In this document: positions 6,520 to 15,458 of the stretch, piece after piece
How positions within the stretch are numbered: position 1 is the first letter of the stretch
How the letters are laid out: every line of letters begins with the position of its first letter
Origin: a virus
Direction: 5' to 3' (one strand)
Virus record (IMG/VR): IMGVR_UViG_3300003886_000042
Location: 1 to 24,601 of that record
DNA: 24,601 nucleotides
The notes under the pieces: model-generated
Databases searched by the model: none
Told to the model about the DNA's origin: nothing
What the model saw: only the letters and a program-made list of their open reading frames with translations
Made by a program: the position numbers and the translations under genes

Positions 6520-6858
6520 ATGGATTTTTTAGATATTGATATTGTCACATTTACTTTCACTTATAATCACATCATTGGGTTGATTATTATGATTATTGCA
6601 ATAATCGGACATTTTAAAGAAAGAACCCATGAAATCTGGATGGCGAGATCACGGGTAACAGAACTTGTATCAAAACTTGAATTACAACGGTCTAACTATA
6701 TAGATAAAATCGATGAACTTAAATATAAAGTAAGCGGCATGGATCCAGAGTTCAACAAAGCATTCATACGCGATCAATTACTACAAGATCGATTATACGA
6801 AGAATTACTTTCTGACATGGAAAAAGAACATGATTTCCATAGACTTGAGTTTAGTTAA
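6520..6858 (+). CDS. Membrane-anchored coiled-coil protein, candidate moron
   Basis: This 112-residue protein has one hydrophobic segment near its N-terminus (about 15-31, HIIGLIIMIIAIIG), followed by a charged, probably coiled-coil domain (about 35-110). It resembles an inner-membrane protein with a cytoplasmic helical tail. It reads against the surrounding virion operon. AAGGGG lies 7 nt before the ATG, and a near-consensus promoter sits just upstream. In P22 the same gap, between gene 16 and gene 9, carries sieA and the immI region, so a superinfection-exclusion or other lysogenic role is a reasonable inference. A holin or spanin-like role is the alternative. I see no sequence match to SieA. 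Confidence 0.7.
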   Translation: MDFLDIDIVTFTFTYNHIIGLIIMIIAIIGHFKERTHEIWMARSRVTELVSKLELQRSNYIDKIDELKYKVSGMDPEFNKAFIRDQLLQDRLYEELLSDMEKEHDFHRLEFS

Positions 6859-6877
6859 AACAAATTCAATAATGTTA

Positions 6878-6902
6878 AACATTGATGCTCGTCATCAATG
6901 TT
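6878..6902. terminator. Hairpin between convergent genes
   Basis: A 10-bp stem, AACATTGATG pairing with CATCAATGTT, surrounds loop CTCGT. It lies between the convergent 6520 gene and the ejection gene ending at 6913. Sequence after it on the plus strand is T-rich (TTGTTAGTTTGTTT), so it may act as a weak terminator for the rightward gene. Its AACATTGA arm recurs at 23437-23462. Confidence 0.45.
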
Positions 6903-6912
6903 GTTAGTTTGT

Positions 6913-8964
6913 TTAGTCTTCAATATCCTTTTCAGTTTGAGCAATAATTGCATTTTTGATACCTTTAATTAAATTAGCTTCTAATGCACTTCCTTTTTCG
7001 GCATTTGCTAATTTTATAAGTAATGTTCGAATAGGTTTACTTTCATATGTCCGTGCAACCAGACCTATGCCCCCTGCCATTGCGGCCGCTTTGCCAAGAA
7101 GATTTCCCGCGCTTAAACCCCCTCCCATCAAAGTTGCCCCCCATACTTCCTGTTTACTCGCAATATCTTGTCCGGCATCTTGTGCGCGCCGAGTAATTGT
7201 TAAGAATTTTTGGATACCTTTGAGCTGTTTTTTATCCGATCCTTTGAAAAATATATTAATCTGATCCTTACTTTTATCCAACGCAGTTTTAAAAGCGTTG
7301 GGATTAATATAATCGTCAGTTATTGCTTTATCAACAGCAAGTTTTAAAATTTGTTGTCTAACACCTTTCCGCCCTTCAGCGTCAAGATTGGCATTTAATC
7401 TTCTTAATGATGATTTTTTTCCTGTTCTTAGCGTAGTTTCAACAATTTCAGGAGTTAAAGTACCTTTAGTTAAGAGTTTTTTTAATTCAGTTTCTTTAGC
7501 TTTAGTATAGTTGCCACGATATATTTTATTCGATGCTTTCCATTTTCGCTGGGCATCTGGAATTTCTTTTGATATTTCGATCAAATCATCTGAAAGAGCA
7601 CCTGAAATCGGTTTCAAATATCTGTCTGCACCTTGACGCATTGGACTTTTCATTCCGGAGACATCGATTTGCATATCAAATATTATTGTGCGTATATCTT
7701 TTAATTTTTCAAAATTGCCTGATGCAACTTCTGATTTAATATTATTAAGGTTTTTTATTAATGCTTTATCGGCTAATGCACCTTGTCCTTTGATTTTAGT
7801 AAGCTGTTCGTCGATCACCGCAAGTGTTTTGGTTGGGATTTTTTCACCTAACACATTAAGTTGCTGGACTGCATCAGCACGTAATTCGTCACTACGTTTT
7901 TTTGATTTTGCAAACATACGTGCCGCGCTTTCTATTATTTTTGATCCAAATTCAGACTTATCATCGATTTCAAAATCAGCCATAAGTTCCTTAACGGCAT
8001 CCTCTCTCCCAATTTGTTGTTTTGCACGTATTCCACCAGTGCCCATGACTGGTATACGCTCACCGATTTTTTGGGTAAGTTTTCCCATAAAAGTATCAGG
8101 GGGCAAAATATCAGATGATAAAACTGTTCTATTCTTCATTACGAAATCCAGTTCTTCTGGCACATTGCCACGAATCATTTTACTACCACGTTCAATAATA
8201 CCGCCGGTAATTTGTGCAACAGGCCCAAGCGCCCCAGCAATCGCAACTTCATTCGTATCAAACTCCCCGCCTGCTAATTGTTGATTGGCTTGAATAGCAG
8301 CCTCAGTGGCGGCACTTGATATGCCAAGTGAAACACTTTTTGCTACACCACTTTTAGCCAATCCCGTGGAAAAGCCCGCTGGAGTGAATGCCGCCGCCAA
8401 TCCAATCGATTGTAATAAATCGAGTTTTGACATACCTGGTTTATTGATTACTGCTTTTGCTCCAGTATTAGTATTATTCGCGATCAGATTGCCTTTTTCA
8501 TCTTCGGTGATTCTAATATTGTCAAACTGTGAATTTAATATATCACCAAGTTCTTTCGGGTCTGTAGTGGTTGCTAGTACACTAGCTATAGCGGCGACTT
8601 TAGATTGATCTTCACCGTACAACAATCCTCCACTGCCAAGTTCGGGTAGCTCACGTGTAGCTCTTGTTTCCCTTGTTGATCCAGATATGAACTCAGTGAC
8701 TGGTCGGACGAACTCAGTTATAGATTCAAACCCAGGTTCTACAATTGGTTGAACGTCATCAGGCTGTTCTACAGGTTGAATAGAGGGTGATAAGTGTTGT
8801 GGAACATCGGGAACCGATGTTTGTTCTACTACTGGTTGAACGTCCTCAGGTAAAAATTCTTTTGGAACTAAGCCGCGTAGCAACGCTTCATCATACAATG
8901 CAGCCTTTTCAGGTGGTAGAATTCCACGTTTATATGCTTCTTTATAAGCCGCCCAATTTGCCAT
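6913..8964 (-). CDS. Ejection (DNA injection) protein, gp16-like
   Basis: This 683-residue protein occupies the place of P22 gp16, the largest of the three proteins ejected with the DNA. The N-terminus (MANWAAYKEAYKRGILPPEK) is followed by a proline- and valine-rich low-complexity stretch with three DVQPxVE copies (about 40-75). Then come hydrophobic alanine/glycine-rich segments (about 175-260), a long charged helical region, and a second hydrophobic stretch near 610-640. That mix suits a protein that crosses or lines membranes during entry. The start codon lies one base beyond the preceding stop (TAATATG), so translation is probably coupled. The assignment rests on size, composition and gene order, not a catalytic motif. 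Confidence 0.65.
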   Translation of the reverse strand: MANWAAYKEAYKRGILPPEKAALYDEALLRGLVPKEFLPEDVQPVVEQTSVPDVPQHLSPSIQPVEQPDDVQPIVEPGFESITEFVRPVTEFISGSTRETRATRELPELGSGGLLYGEDQSKVAAIASVLATTTDPKELGDILNSQFDNIRITEDEKGNLIANNTNTGAKAVINKPGMSKLDLLQSIGLAAAFTPAGFSTGLAKSGVAKSVSLGISSAATEAAIQANQQLAGGEFDTNEVAIAGALGPVAQITGGIIERGSKMIRGNVPEELDFVMKNRTVLSSDILPPDTFMGKLTQKIGERIPVMGTGGIRAKQQIGREDAVKELMADFEIDDKSEFGSKIIESAARMFAKSKKRSDELRADAVQQLNVLGEKIPTKTLAVIDEQLTKIKGQGALADKALIKNLNNIKSEVASGNFEKLKDIRTIIFDMQIDVSGMKSPMRQGADRYLKPISGALSDDLIEISKEIPDAQRKWKASNKIYRGNYTKAKETELKKLLTKGTLTPEIVETTLRTGKKSSLRRLNANLDAEGRKGVRQQILKLAVDKAITDDYINPNAFKTALDKSKDQINIFFKGSDKKQLKGIQKFLTITRRAQDAGQDIASKQEVWGATLMGGGLSAGNLLGKAAAMAGGIGLVARTYESKPIRTLLIKLANAEKGSALEANLIKGIKNAIIAQTEKDIED

Positions 8965-8965
8965 A

Positions 8966-10108
8966 TTATAACGCCCCTAAAATATCGGCATCGCTTGATG
9001 TTTTTAAATCCGATAACCCTTCCATCAAAAAAATATCTGCTTCTTCCAATCCAAATCGCTGTGCCTGTTTGCTTTTTCTCTTACGATAAATTTTATTCTT
9101 CTTTTCAGTTGATTTATATAAATTTCCAGCAGTTTTTAGAAAATCTTCACGTTGCTCAGGCAAAAGTATTTGCCCCTCTTGAGCTTTTAAGATGATAGAA
9201 CGTATTTTATTCGGTATAGAAATCCCACTTTCTTCAGCTTTGCCCAGCCAAGCCTTAGCATCGGCGGCGGTTTTAAATTCAGATTCCCTCACCACGCTCC
9301 CAGGATCGAGCATTTTCATAAAATTAAACACGATTGCCAAGTCACCAGCCGGGCTGGGATTGGCGGCCGCCACTGAAACGCGATCAAATGCATTCGTTAC
9401 ATCTGTAAAATCTTTTTGCTTTTTCTGTATTTCTGCTCGAAATACTTTAGCTTTATCAAATTTACCTTTGTCTTTATCAACAATCCCACCTAACCTCTGC
9501 TTTTCACCTGTAATAGAATTAATAATATACTGGCCTTTTTCGCCTGTTTCATCATCAACTAATTCCATTATTTTAGATTTCGGTGCAGCTGAAACAGGAA
9601 TAAACCGTTCAAGATCATTTCTCATTTCACCTTCAGAAACAAATCGTTCTATGCCCGTCATGGTATCATAGATTGGAATGAGTTTATCTCTCTGAGCATA
9701 GCCCGCTGCGGCAGCGGCTTGAAAGCCATTGTTCATTATATTATCGCGTTCGGGAATTGGCATACTTAATAATTCAAGTGTATCACTATAATCTTTCCCC
9801 GCTGCGTTTAAACGAGCAACCTCATCGCGTAAAAACCCTTCTTTTGATTCATCATCAGGTAAATTTAAATAAACTTGCGAGAGAAATCCAACACGCGCCA
9901 ATTCTTGATCATACGCTTTTTCTGCTTGGACTTGTTGCGACAACGCTCCACTGCGCATAGCAGCGGCACTTGCTTCTTGCATTTGTATTTCACCAAGTTC
10001 CAACAACTGTTCTTGTCTTTGTTTCGCTAAGTTATTTGCTTTTGCATTTTGGTACGCTTCATAGCCACGTGTTAAATCGGGTATTCTTAATCTATAATTT
10101 GTTGCCAT
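8966..10108 (-). CDS. Ejection/internal virion protein, gp20-like position
   Basis: This 380-residue, mostly helical protein is rich in alanine, glutamine and charged residues, with no membrane segment. The region around 230-275 carries the sequence DLAIVFNFMKMLDPGSVVRE, a pattern I know from phage internal and DNA-transfer proteins (also seen in longer ejection proteins of other podoviruses). The C-terminus is lysine-rich around 335-350. It is placed between the gp7-like and gp16-like genes as in P22, where the three proteins form the ejectosome. AAAGGAATTATT precedes the ATG. Confidence 0.65.
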   Translation of the reverse strand: MATNYRLRIPDLTRGYEAYQNAKANNLAKQRQEQLLELGEIQMQEASAAAMRSGALSQQVQAEKAYDQELARVGFLSQVYLNLPDDESKEGFLRDEVARLNAAGKDYSDTLELLSMPIPERDNIMNNGFQAAAAAGYAQRDKLIPIYDTMTGIERFVSEGEMRNDLERFIPVSAAPKSKIMELVDDETGEKGQYIINSITGEKQRLGGIVDKDKGKFDKAKVFRAEIQKKQKDFTDVTNAFDRVSVAAANPSPAGDLAIVFNFMKMLDPGSVVRESEFKTAADAKAWLGKAEESGISIPNKIRSIILKAQEGQILLPEQREDFLKTAGNLYKSTEKKNKIYRKRKSKQAQRFGLEEADIFLMEGLSDLKTSSDADILGAL

Positions 10109-10128
10109 AATAATTCCTTTATTTTACT

Positions 10129-11250
10129 TTATATTGATGCTGCGGCAATTTGACCACCAACTCCCACTACCTGACCAAATATATCCAATTTCATTTGTGC
10201 TGCGGCGATGTCCCCAGCAGCTTTGGCCTCAACACTATTCATCAATGCTTGCCCTTGTAAACCAACCCCCGCCATACCAGTATTGGCCAGTCGCGTACCT
10301 AAACCTATTTGTTCTGCTCCAATTAATTCACCTGTCCTGGCAATTTGAGAAGCTAAATTTTCTGCTGTCCTGGCTTGAAACCTTGAAACATCACCACCGG
10401 TTTGCTGTAATGCTCGACCCACAGCTTGTCCAGTTTGGCCAAAAGCTTTTGCTCGTGCTTGTTCCAATGCCCCCGTACGTGCCGTCATATTCCCTGCGGC
10501 TTCCAGCTGAGTATTGGTGACTGTTCCCAATCTTGCAAATTGATTTTGAAAATCTTGTAATGCTAGACCTTGATTAAATTCAGATATTGCTTTTAGTCTT
10601 GTTCCGCCAGCCCTGCCAGTTGTCGCCGCTTTACTTTCAAGTCCGCGCATGCCTTGCTCTCGCAGAAAAGCAACACCTGGACTTTCTGTAAATTCTTCGT
10701 ATGCTTGGCGTTGAGCATCTGGCCCTAACGCCCCTGATAAAGCTTGTTGTTTTCTGAATGCTGCGCCTGCATCTTTTTGATAAGGATCATATACGTCACG
10801 TACACGTGCTTGCTGTGCTTCTAAGCCACTCACAGCACGTCCACCATAATTCTCTATTTCAGATACTGCTTCACGTCCGAAGCGCTGTAAGGTGCCCACG
10901 GCTTCTTTGCCGCCCGCACGTAGTTCAGATATTGCCTTATCACCTACTTGTTGATAATTAAGTAGTCCTAGTGCGGACGCTTCTTCTTGTTTTTTTAGTG
11001 CTTCTTCAGTCGCTATTCTTTGGATAGCTCCAACTCGCCTAGCTTCTTCTGCGACAATCAAGGCGGCCTCTTTTGGTGTATCCAATACATCTTGGGCACC
11101 CGCCCCAAGACGCTTAGCATTATCTAATAATGACTTTCCTGTTGTCACTTCTGAAACGACTGAGGCGACGGCCGTGACCGGGTTCAGATAAGGTGCTACT
11201 TTAATAGCCCCGCCAACGGCCTTTTTGCCCCATTTTTTCCAATTACTCAT
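10129..11250 (-). CDS. Ejection/DNA transfer protein, gp7-like
   Basis: This 373-residue protein is rich in alanine, glycine and glutamine and strongly helical. It opens with a basic amphipathic segment (MSNWKKWGKKAVGGAIKVAP) and ends in a glycine/alanine-rich hydrophobic stretch (GQVVGVGGQIAAASI). The middle, with ESPGVAFLREQGMRGLES and a following GTRLKAISEFNQGLA, matches a pattern common in podovirus DNA-transfer proteins. It is first of the three ejection genes, as gp7 is in P22. TTTAAAGGAATAATAAA precedes its ATG directly after a hairpin. Confidence 0.7.
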   Translation of the reverse strand: MSNWKKWGKKAVGGAIKVAPYLNPVTAVASVVSEVTTGKSLLDNAKRLGAGAQDVLDTPKEAALIVAEEARRVGAIQRIATEEALKKQEEASALGLLNYQQVGDKAISELRAGGKEAVGTLQRFGREAVSEIENYGGRAVSGLEAQQARVRDVYDPYQKDAGAAFRKQQALSGALGPDAQRQAYEEFTESPGVAFLREQGMRGLESKAATTGRAGGTRLKAISEFNQGLALQDFQNQFARLGTVTNTQLEAAGNMTARTGALEQARAKAFGQTGQAVGRALQQTGGDVSRFQARTAENLASQIARTGELIGAEQIGLGTRLANTGMAGVGLQGQALMNSVEAKAAGDIAAAQMKLDIFGQVVGVGGQIAAASI

Positions 11251-11266
11251 TTTATTATTCCTTTAA

Positions 11267-11376
11267 AGATTCATGTACATGAATCTTATTTTAAAGATTC
11301 ATGTACATGAATCTCTGTTAAATATTGACGCTCATGCGTCAATATCTTTTAAATATTAGTGCATGAGCACTAATAT
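11267..11376. repeat. Four tandem hairpins: C, C, A, A
   Basis: Two type C hairpins (11267-11286 and 11295-11314) have the arm AGATTCATGT, where other copies have AGATTCACGT; the opposite arm changes to match. Type A follows with GACGC arms (11322-11345, loop TCAT) and with AGTGC arms (11353-11376, loop ATGA). The whole interval between the 549-aa gene and the gp7-like gene is hairpins plus spacers, and the last spacer is the gp7-like Shine-Dalgarno site. Confidence 0.85.
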
Positions 11377-11379
11377 CTG

Positions 11380-13029
11380 TTAAAAATCTTCAATCCAATT
11401 CACACTTATTGTTACATCCGTGTTTCCAGAACTTGCCTTTGCTGCAAAAGTAAGTGTATCATTTGAATTTAACTCCAATAAAAAGCTGTGTAAATCTTGT
11501 GTAATTCCACCTTCCTTGGATAATATAAACACCCCTCTTTCACTACCACCGCTAACTGTAGTGCTGGCAACGTCATATTCTATCACAGATGTATTTGTAG
11601 AAATGTCTGTGTAGGCTGGAGTGCCGCCTAATGTTGCATTTAAAATGATATAGATTGATGCGGGCTTTGTTCCATCTACAGCGGCACTGAGCAACTCTAA
11701 TAAAACAGTTGTGTAATTGGCCAATGAATTAAATGTTGCTTTGTTTCTAATGGTTAAAATATTTGTTAGTGTCGTGCCCACACTTGTTTTCGTATTTGAA
11801 ATTGAATTTCGTGGGCCAAGCAATGCAATTTCGCCCTGGATGGCACCAAACATACCTGATGATTTGCATATAATAATCGATGTATTGGTAGTATTTTTAA
11901 CTTTCATGCTAAGTGGAAAACTTGACATACTAGTGCTGATTCCTAATGCAGAATTCGGATAGTGAATTCTATGACAAATTATAAATCTGCCTGTTGTTGG
12001 TTCTTCAACTAAAAATGTGAAAGCGCCAAAATCAGCTTGGAAAACAATTTGGTATGCGTTTCCTTTTGTAGGATCTAATAACATTGAACTTGGGTTGTTA
12101 ATGTTAGAGGATCCATCTAACGTATCAACATTGAAGTCTGCTTGTGGTATGAAATTAGAAACTGTATTACTGACATATTCTATACCAAATACATCTTCTT
12201 CAAATTTAAAAAAGTATCCGTTTTCCTCAGGTGTGCCAATTCCCATCCATTGATATGACCCCAATATTCCAGTAGAAAATAAACCGGATAATCTTGCGAT
12301 GATGCCTTGCCCTGCACGATATTTGACGTGACGTATTGTTTGTATCATTGCGCTTGAATTCGTGGAGTTTGTTGTGCTTAACTCTGCTAATCCAGCTGCT
12401 TGTGAAATCGCGCCTGATCCTGTGACAGTAGAATTAATCATATCCGAGTTTACGTTGTAAAAGAAGCTGACTTGTGACACTGGTGTAAGTTTTTGGGTCG
12501 TAATTTCACCGAATGCTGAACTTGGATCAATTACGTCTATTTCTAAGGCCCGCTCTGGTGTTACACCCACATTTACAAAATGATTACCAATTGTCTCACC
12601 AGTTAAAACTGAACGTGACAGGATGGCGCTGTGATCTTCGGAAAGATGTGCATTTAATGGTTCAACTAAAACAGCTGGTTTTGAAACATGGAAAATGGTT
12701 TGAATTCTAAGATACGTCTGATCAACGTCGCTGTTTTCTAAAACAATTCTAAAGAATTTAGCTATAACTACATGCAAATGCTCCCGGCCTTCATCGTTTG
12801 CAACGATGATTGAGTGCTTTCGTGATATATCCCAGTTAATGCCGTCACTTGAAAACTCAATTCTAAACCCATCTAGTTTTGAATTTTGATCAGTTGATAT
12901 AATAAGACTTATTGTCGCGTATTCTGACACGTCTTCAGATGAACCGGTAAATATCTCATTAGCTGCTAACGGGGCGTCAGTGCTATTTAATTCTGATACT
13001 ATAAATGTTCTACTTGGGATATAACTCAT
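11380..13029 (-). CDS. Virion structural protein, probable tail or capsid appendage
   Basis: The product is 549 residues, rich in serine, threonine and asparagine and predicted largely beta, with no membrane segment. The stretch from about 175 to 290, with AFGEITTQKLTPVSQVSFFY and later RHVKYRAGQGIIARLSGLFS then GYFFKFEEDVFGI, resembles a domain I associate with virion surface proteins of marine phages and large algal viruses. The N-terminal 120 residues look like a separate beta domain (FRIEFSSDGINWDISRKHS). Its ATG overlaps the previous stop by four bases (13026-13029). It occupies the gp26/gp14 region of the P22 order, so a tail or decoration role is likely but not proven. Confidence 0.6.
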   Translation of the reverse strand: MSYIPSRTFIVSELNSTDAPLAANEIFTGSSEDVSEYATISLIISTDQNSKLDGFRIEFSSDGINWDISRKHSIIVANDEGREHLHVVIAKFFRIVLENSDVDQTYLRIQTIFHVSKPAVLVEPLNAHLSEDHSAILSRSVLTGETIGNHFVNVGVTPERALEIDVIDPSSAFGEITTQKLTPVSQVSFFYNVNSDMINSTVTGSGAISQAAGLAELSTTNSTNSSAMIQTIRHVKYRAGQGIIARLSGLFSTGILGSYQWMGIGTPEENGYFFKFEEDVFGIEYVSNTVSNFIPQADFNVDTLDGSSNINNPSSMLLDPTKGNAYQIVFQADFGAFTFLVEEPTTGRFIICHRIHYPNSALGISTSMSSFPLSMKVKNTTNTSIIICKSSGMFGAIQGEIALLGPRNSISNTKTSVGTTLTNILTIRNKATFNSLANYTTVLLELLSAAVDGTKPASIYIILNATLGGTPAYTDISTNTSVIEYDVASTTVSGGSERGVFILSKEGGITQDLHSFLLELNSNDTLTFAAKASSGNTDVTISVNWIEDF

Positions 13030-13400
13030 ATGATTATCCAGGTGTTTTTTGCTTTAATGAATGTGAAGAAAAGTGACGTGTTATTTATCCACATCGTTAA
13101 CTCTGGTTCATTATTTATTAATTTTGATGCTTGAACTGTTACTTCGCCAGCTTGTGTTATAACATTTACTGTTTCGCCGTCTTCGGCATTTGTATTTAAT
13201 GTAATCGTACCTATACCCTCGACAATTAAACGTTCCGTTCCTTGAGTGATATAAGTCGCGCTATCAACTACTATATTTTCCCATGAATTTGATTTCGTAA
13301 CTGCATCTGCTAATTGCTCAAAAAATGTAATGTATCGCAATCCAACTGAGCCTTGAACTATAAGTTGTTCTGCACGTGTTGGTGCAATAATATGACTCAT
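13026..13400 (-). CDS. Small beta-rich structural protein, 124 aa
   Basis: I do not recognise a family. The protein is short and beta-rich (YITQGTERLIVEGIGTITLN) and has no hydrophobic segment long enough to span a membrane. Its end, FIKAKNTWIII, resembles the NGTNWHI-type C-termini of phage knob proteins, including its neighbour ending at 14899. It starts directly after the gp10-like stop (TAA then ATG) and overlaps the following gene by four bases, so the three genes are probably translated in series. A head-tail or tail accessory role is inferred from position. Confidence 0.55.
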   Translation of the reverse strand: MSHIIAPTRAEQLIVQGSVGLRYITFFEQLADAVTKSNSWENIVVDSATYITQGTERLIVEGIGTITLNTNAEDGETVNVITQAGEVTVQASKLINNEPELTMWINNTSLFFTFIKAKNTWIII

Positions 13401-14858
13401 TTAATTGATATCCAGTATCAATCTAAAAAAATCAGTTGAAACCTTTTCTGATAAAACGAATTTGAAAATGATCGAAGTTGGGACACGGCCAATTCTATTC
13501 CATATTGTTTTTTTACCAAACTGGTTATCTTGACCTATTTTTCTATTACCCATTGGAATAAAAATGTTGCCACCGTCTTTTGAAAAAAGCATTTCAATAA
13601 CCGGGTCTGTGCCTTCCAGGTCTGGAATAGGATTTCCCGTACCTGGTGAAACTACTAATTCTACGCTTGATATTCTAAATGGAACAGTTTGATCTATAAC
13701 ATATAATGATACAAATGATCGTGTGATTGGTTCGTCATATTCACTATAAATATTACGACTTAATAACCCAAGTCTTGCGTCGATATTATCTGAGCACACA
13801 ATGTCCCCAAAAACTGTGGCAATATCATCTACACGCCAGTGTGTTCCGTTAGATTTTCGTTGATGCCATACTAAAGTTTTTTGTAATCGAGAAGCTGTAG
13901 CGTCAAATACTAATGTTTCATTTGGAAATGTAAATCCAACGAATCTACTACCATCTTGTGTATATGTCCAGCTACTTACGTCTGCTAATTCTGCTTCACT
14001 GTAACGTTGTATAAGAGTATCTATAGCGTCAGAACTAACCTTTATTACCTGAGTGCCAAAACCACTCCAGATAGCTGGGGATTCGTTGTATGACTTGCCT
14101 AAAAATAAATAGTTTGCATCAAATTCTACTAATGAATGCCTCGCAATTAATCCCTTGTTGATTGTTGCGCCTAATATCCTGGTTAATGGAAATGCAGTTG
14201 TAGCTATACTTTGATATATTTCAATGTTATCACCACCAAAAATATATAATTCATTTTTTAAAGTGAATGCACGTACTATTTTGTCGGCAGTGACCTCGGC
14301 ATCTTCGAAATCTAGTGCATCGAAGCTTTCACCAAAATTTACAGAAGCTGGACTTCCCATGAAGAATTCTACGTCCGTTGTGTAGATGAAACGTGAGTCT
14401 TTTGTAGTAACCGAAGTTACGCCGCCGACCTGAAGTTTAAAGTCGTCAAATATAGGATCATCGATTTCAGTTAGGATTCCATTTCTATAAAAATAAGCGG
14501 TGATTCCTGGAACCACAATACATGTTGTTATTCCATTTGATGCAAATATCACACGTCCTGACCCAGTGATAGTGCCTTTGTTGATTGAGTTGTATGTTGA
14601 TTGATGTAGGTATAGGTTGTTGCCCGAACAGCTTAATAAGTCCTGTGTTTCAGGCAAGCGATACAATCCACGTCCTACGCCTGTTGCTTGAATAGTTACT
14701 AAACTTATTCCCGGTATTCTGTACAATGCACCTGATGAAGATGCACCTTTATTTGTAGGGGTCACGGGGTACAGGTTGACACAATCTTCTGCTGATAATA
14801 CTGTATCATCAGTGATGTAAAACCCCGTATCGATTGGTATTGTTATAATTCTTCCCAT
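13401..14858 (-). CDS. Packaged DNA stabilisation protein, P22 gp10-like tail hub
   Basis: P22 gp10 closes the portal tunnel and holds DNA inside the filled head. This 485-residue protein is close to that length (about 470). Its N-terminus has the family pattern CVNLYPV (about 26-32) and ALYRIPGISLV (44-54), followed by a GVGRGLYR (60-67) and a repeated beta-strand region suited to a beta-propeller-like hub. It directly follows the gp4-like and knob genes, as expected. The nearest Shine-Dalgarno, TTTAAAGGA, is about 17 nt from the ATG, which is long. A type D hairpin (14884-14902) overlaps the preceding stop. Confidence 0.85.
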   Translation of the reverse strand: MGRIITIPIDTGFYITDDTVLSAEDCVNLYPVTPTNKGASSSGALYRIPGISLVTIQATGVGRGLYRLPETQDLLSCSGNNLYLHQSTYNSINKGTITGSGRVIFASNGITTCIVVPGITAYFYRNGILTEIDDPIFDDFKLQVGGVTSVTTKDSRFIYTTDVEFFMGSPASVNFGESFDALDFEDAEVTADKIVRAFTLKNELYIFGGDNIEIYQSIATTAFPLTRILGATINKGLIARHSLVEFDANYLFLGKSYNESPAIWSGFGTQVIKVSSDAIDTLIQRYSEAELADVSSWTYTQDGSRFVGFTFPNETLVFDATASRLQKTLVWHQRKSNGTHWRVDDIATVFGDIVCSDNIDARLGLLSRNIYSEYDEPITRSFVSLYVIDQTVPFRISSVELVVSPGTGNPIPDLEGTDPVIEMLFSKDGGNIFIPMGNRKIGQDNQFGKKTIWNRIGRVPTSIIFKFVLSEKVSTDFFRLILDIN

Positions 14859-14883
14859 AGATTTTTTAACGTTTATCCTTTAA

Positions 14884-14902
14884 ATAAAATCTTCGATTTT
14901 AT
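14884..14902 (-). repeat. Type D hairpin over a stop codon
   Basis: Stem ATAAAATC/GATTTTAT with loop TTC. On the minus strand, its first bases are part of the TAA stop of the 163-aa gene, and it is followed at once by TTTAAAGGA for the gp10-like gene. Confidence 0.65.
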
Positions 14903-15390
14903 CCTACTATATGCCAGTTTATACCATCAGAAATGACTGTTAGGCTGACAAGCTCAGGCCCCATCATCAAAACAGAAGTATTACCATCAATTAATTCAGA
15001 ACCCGTAGTTAGCAACACAATTTTATTATTATCAGTACTTGTTTTTTTGATAGTAACTTGTTGACCAGCAAATTCAATGCCGTCATAAAACGTGGCAGCA
15101 AGTGGTAAACTTATATTTAAATTACCAATGGTTGTATCAACTAAAATAACTGAATCAGTTAAAATAACTGAATAGTTAAAAGAAATAGCTTTTATAAATC
15201 GCTGTTCAATTGTAGTTGTGGGGGCCTCGCCTTTAAAAAAACCAGCTGTTACTAATAAAGGATCAAGTGTTTCGACGAAAGAATCTACTGTTTGCTTACG
15301 CGAAGTTTGTCCATCCAACACTCGAACGAAGTCTTGTCCCGAAATATCAGAACTGGTAACTGTTGTTAAATTTGTTTCTTTTACTGACAT
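14899..15390 (-). CDS. Tail knob/needle-like structural protein, 163 aa
   Basis: The product has 163 residues. The N-terminal 45 residues contain a TSSDISGQDFVRVLDGQTSR segment like the adapter starts of phage fibres and head spikes. The rest is beta-rich and ends in SDGINWHIVG, a C-terminal signature common in phage knob domains. It lies between gp4-like and gp10-like genes; in P22 the needle gp26 is encoded just after gp10, so a needle or head-fibre role is plausible, but I cannot tell which. TTTAAAGGATT precedes the ATG directly after a type B hairpin. Confidence 0.55.
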   Translation of the reverse strand: MSVKETNLTTVTSSDISGQDFVRVLDGQTSRKQTVDSFVETLDPLLVTAGFFKGEAPTTTIEQRFIKAISFNYSVILTDSVILVDTTIGNLNISLPLAATFYDGIEFAGQQVTIKKTSTDNNKIVLLTTGSELIDGNTSVLMMGPELVSLTVISDGINWHIVG

Positions 15391-15411
15391 AATATTATTT
15401 TAATCCTTTAA

Positions 15412-15458
15412 ATAAACTCATTATTGAGTTTATCTGTTGAATAAAATCTTCGATTTTA
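15412..15458. repeat. Type B and type D hairpins
   Basis: Type B (15412-15433; arm ATAAACTCA, loop TTAT, the reverse orientation of other copies) and type D (15442-15458; stem TAAAATC/GATTTTA, loop TTC). The D hairpin includes the stop codon of the gp4-like gene. The two are joined by a TATCTGTTGA spacer. Confidence 0.7.
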
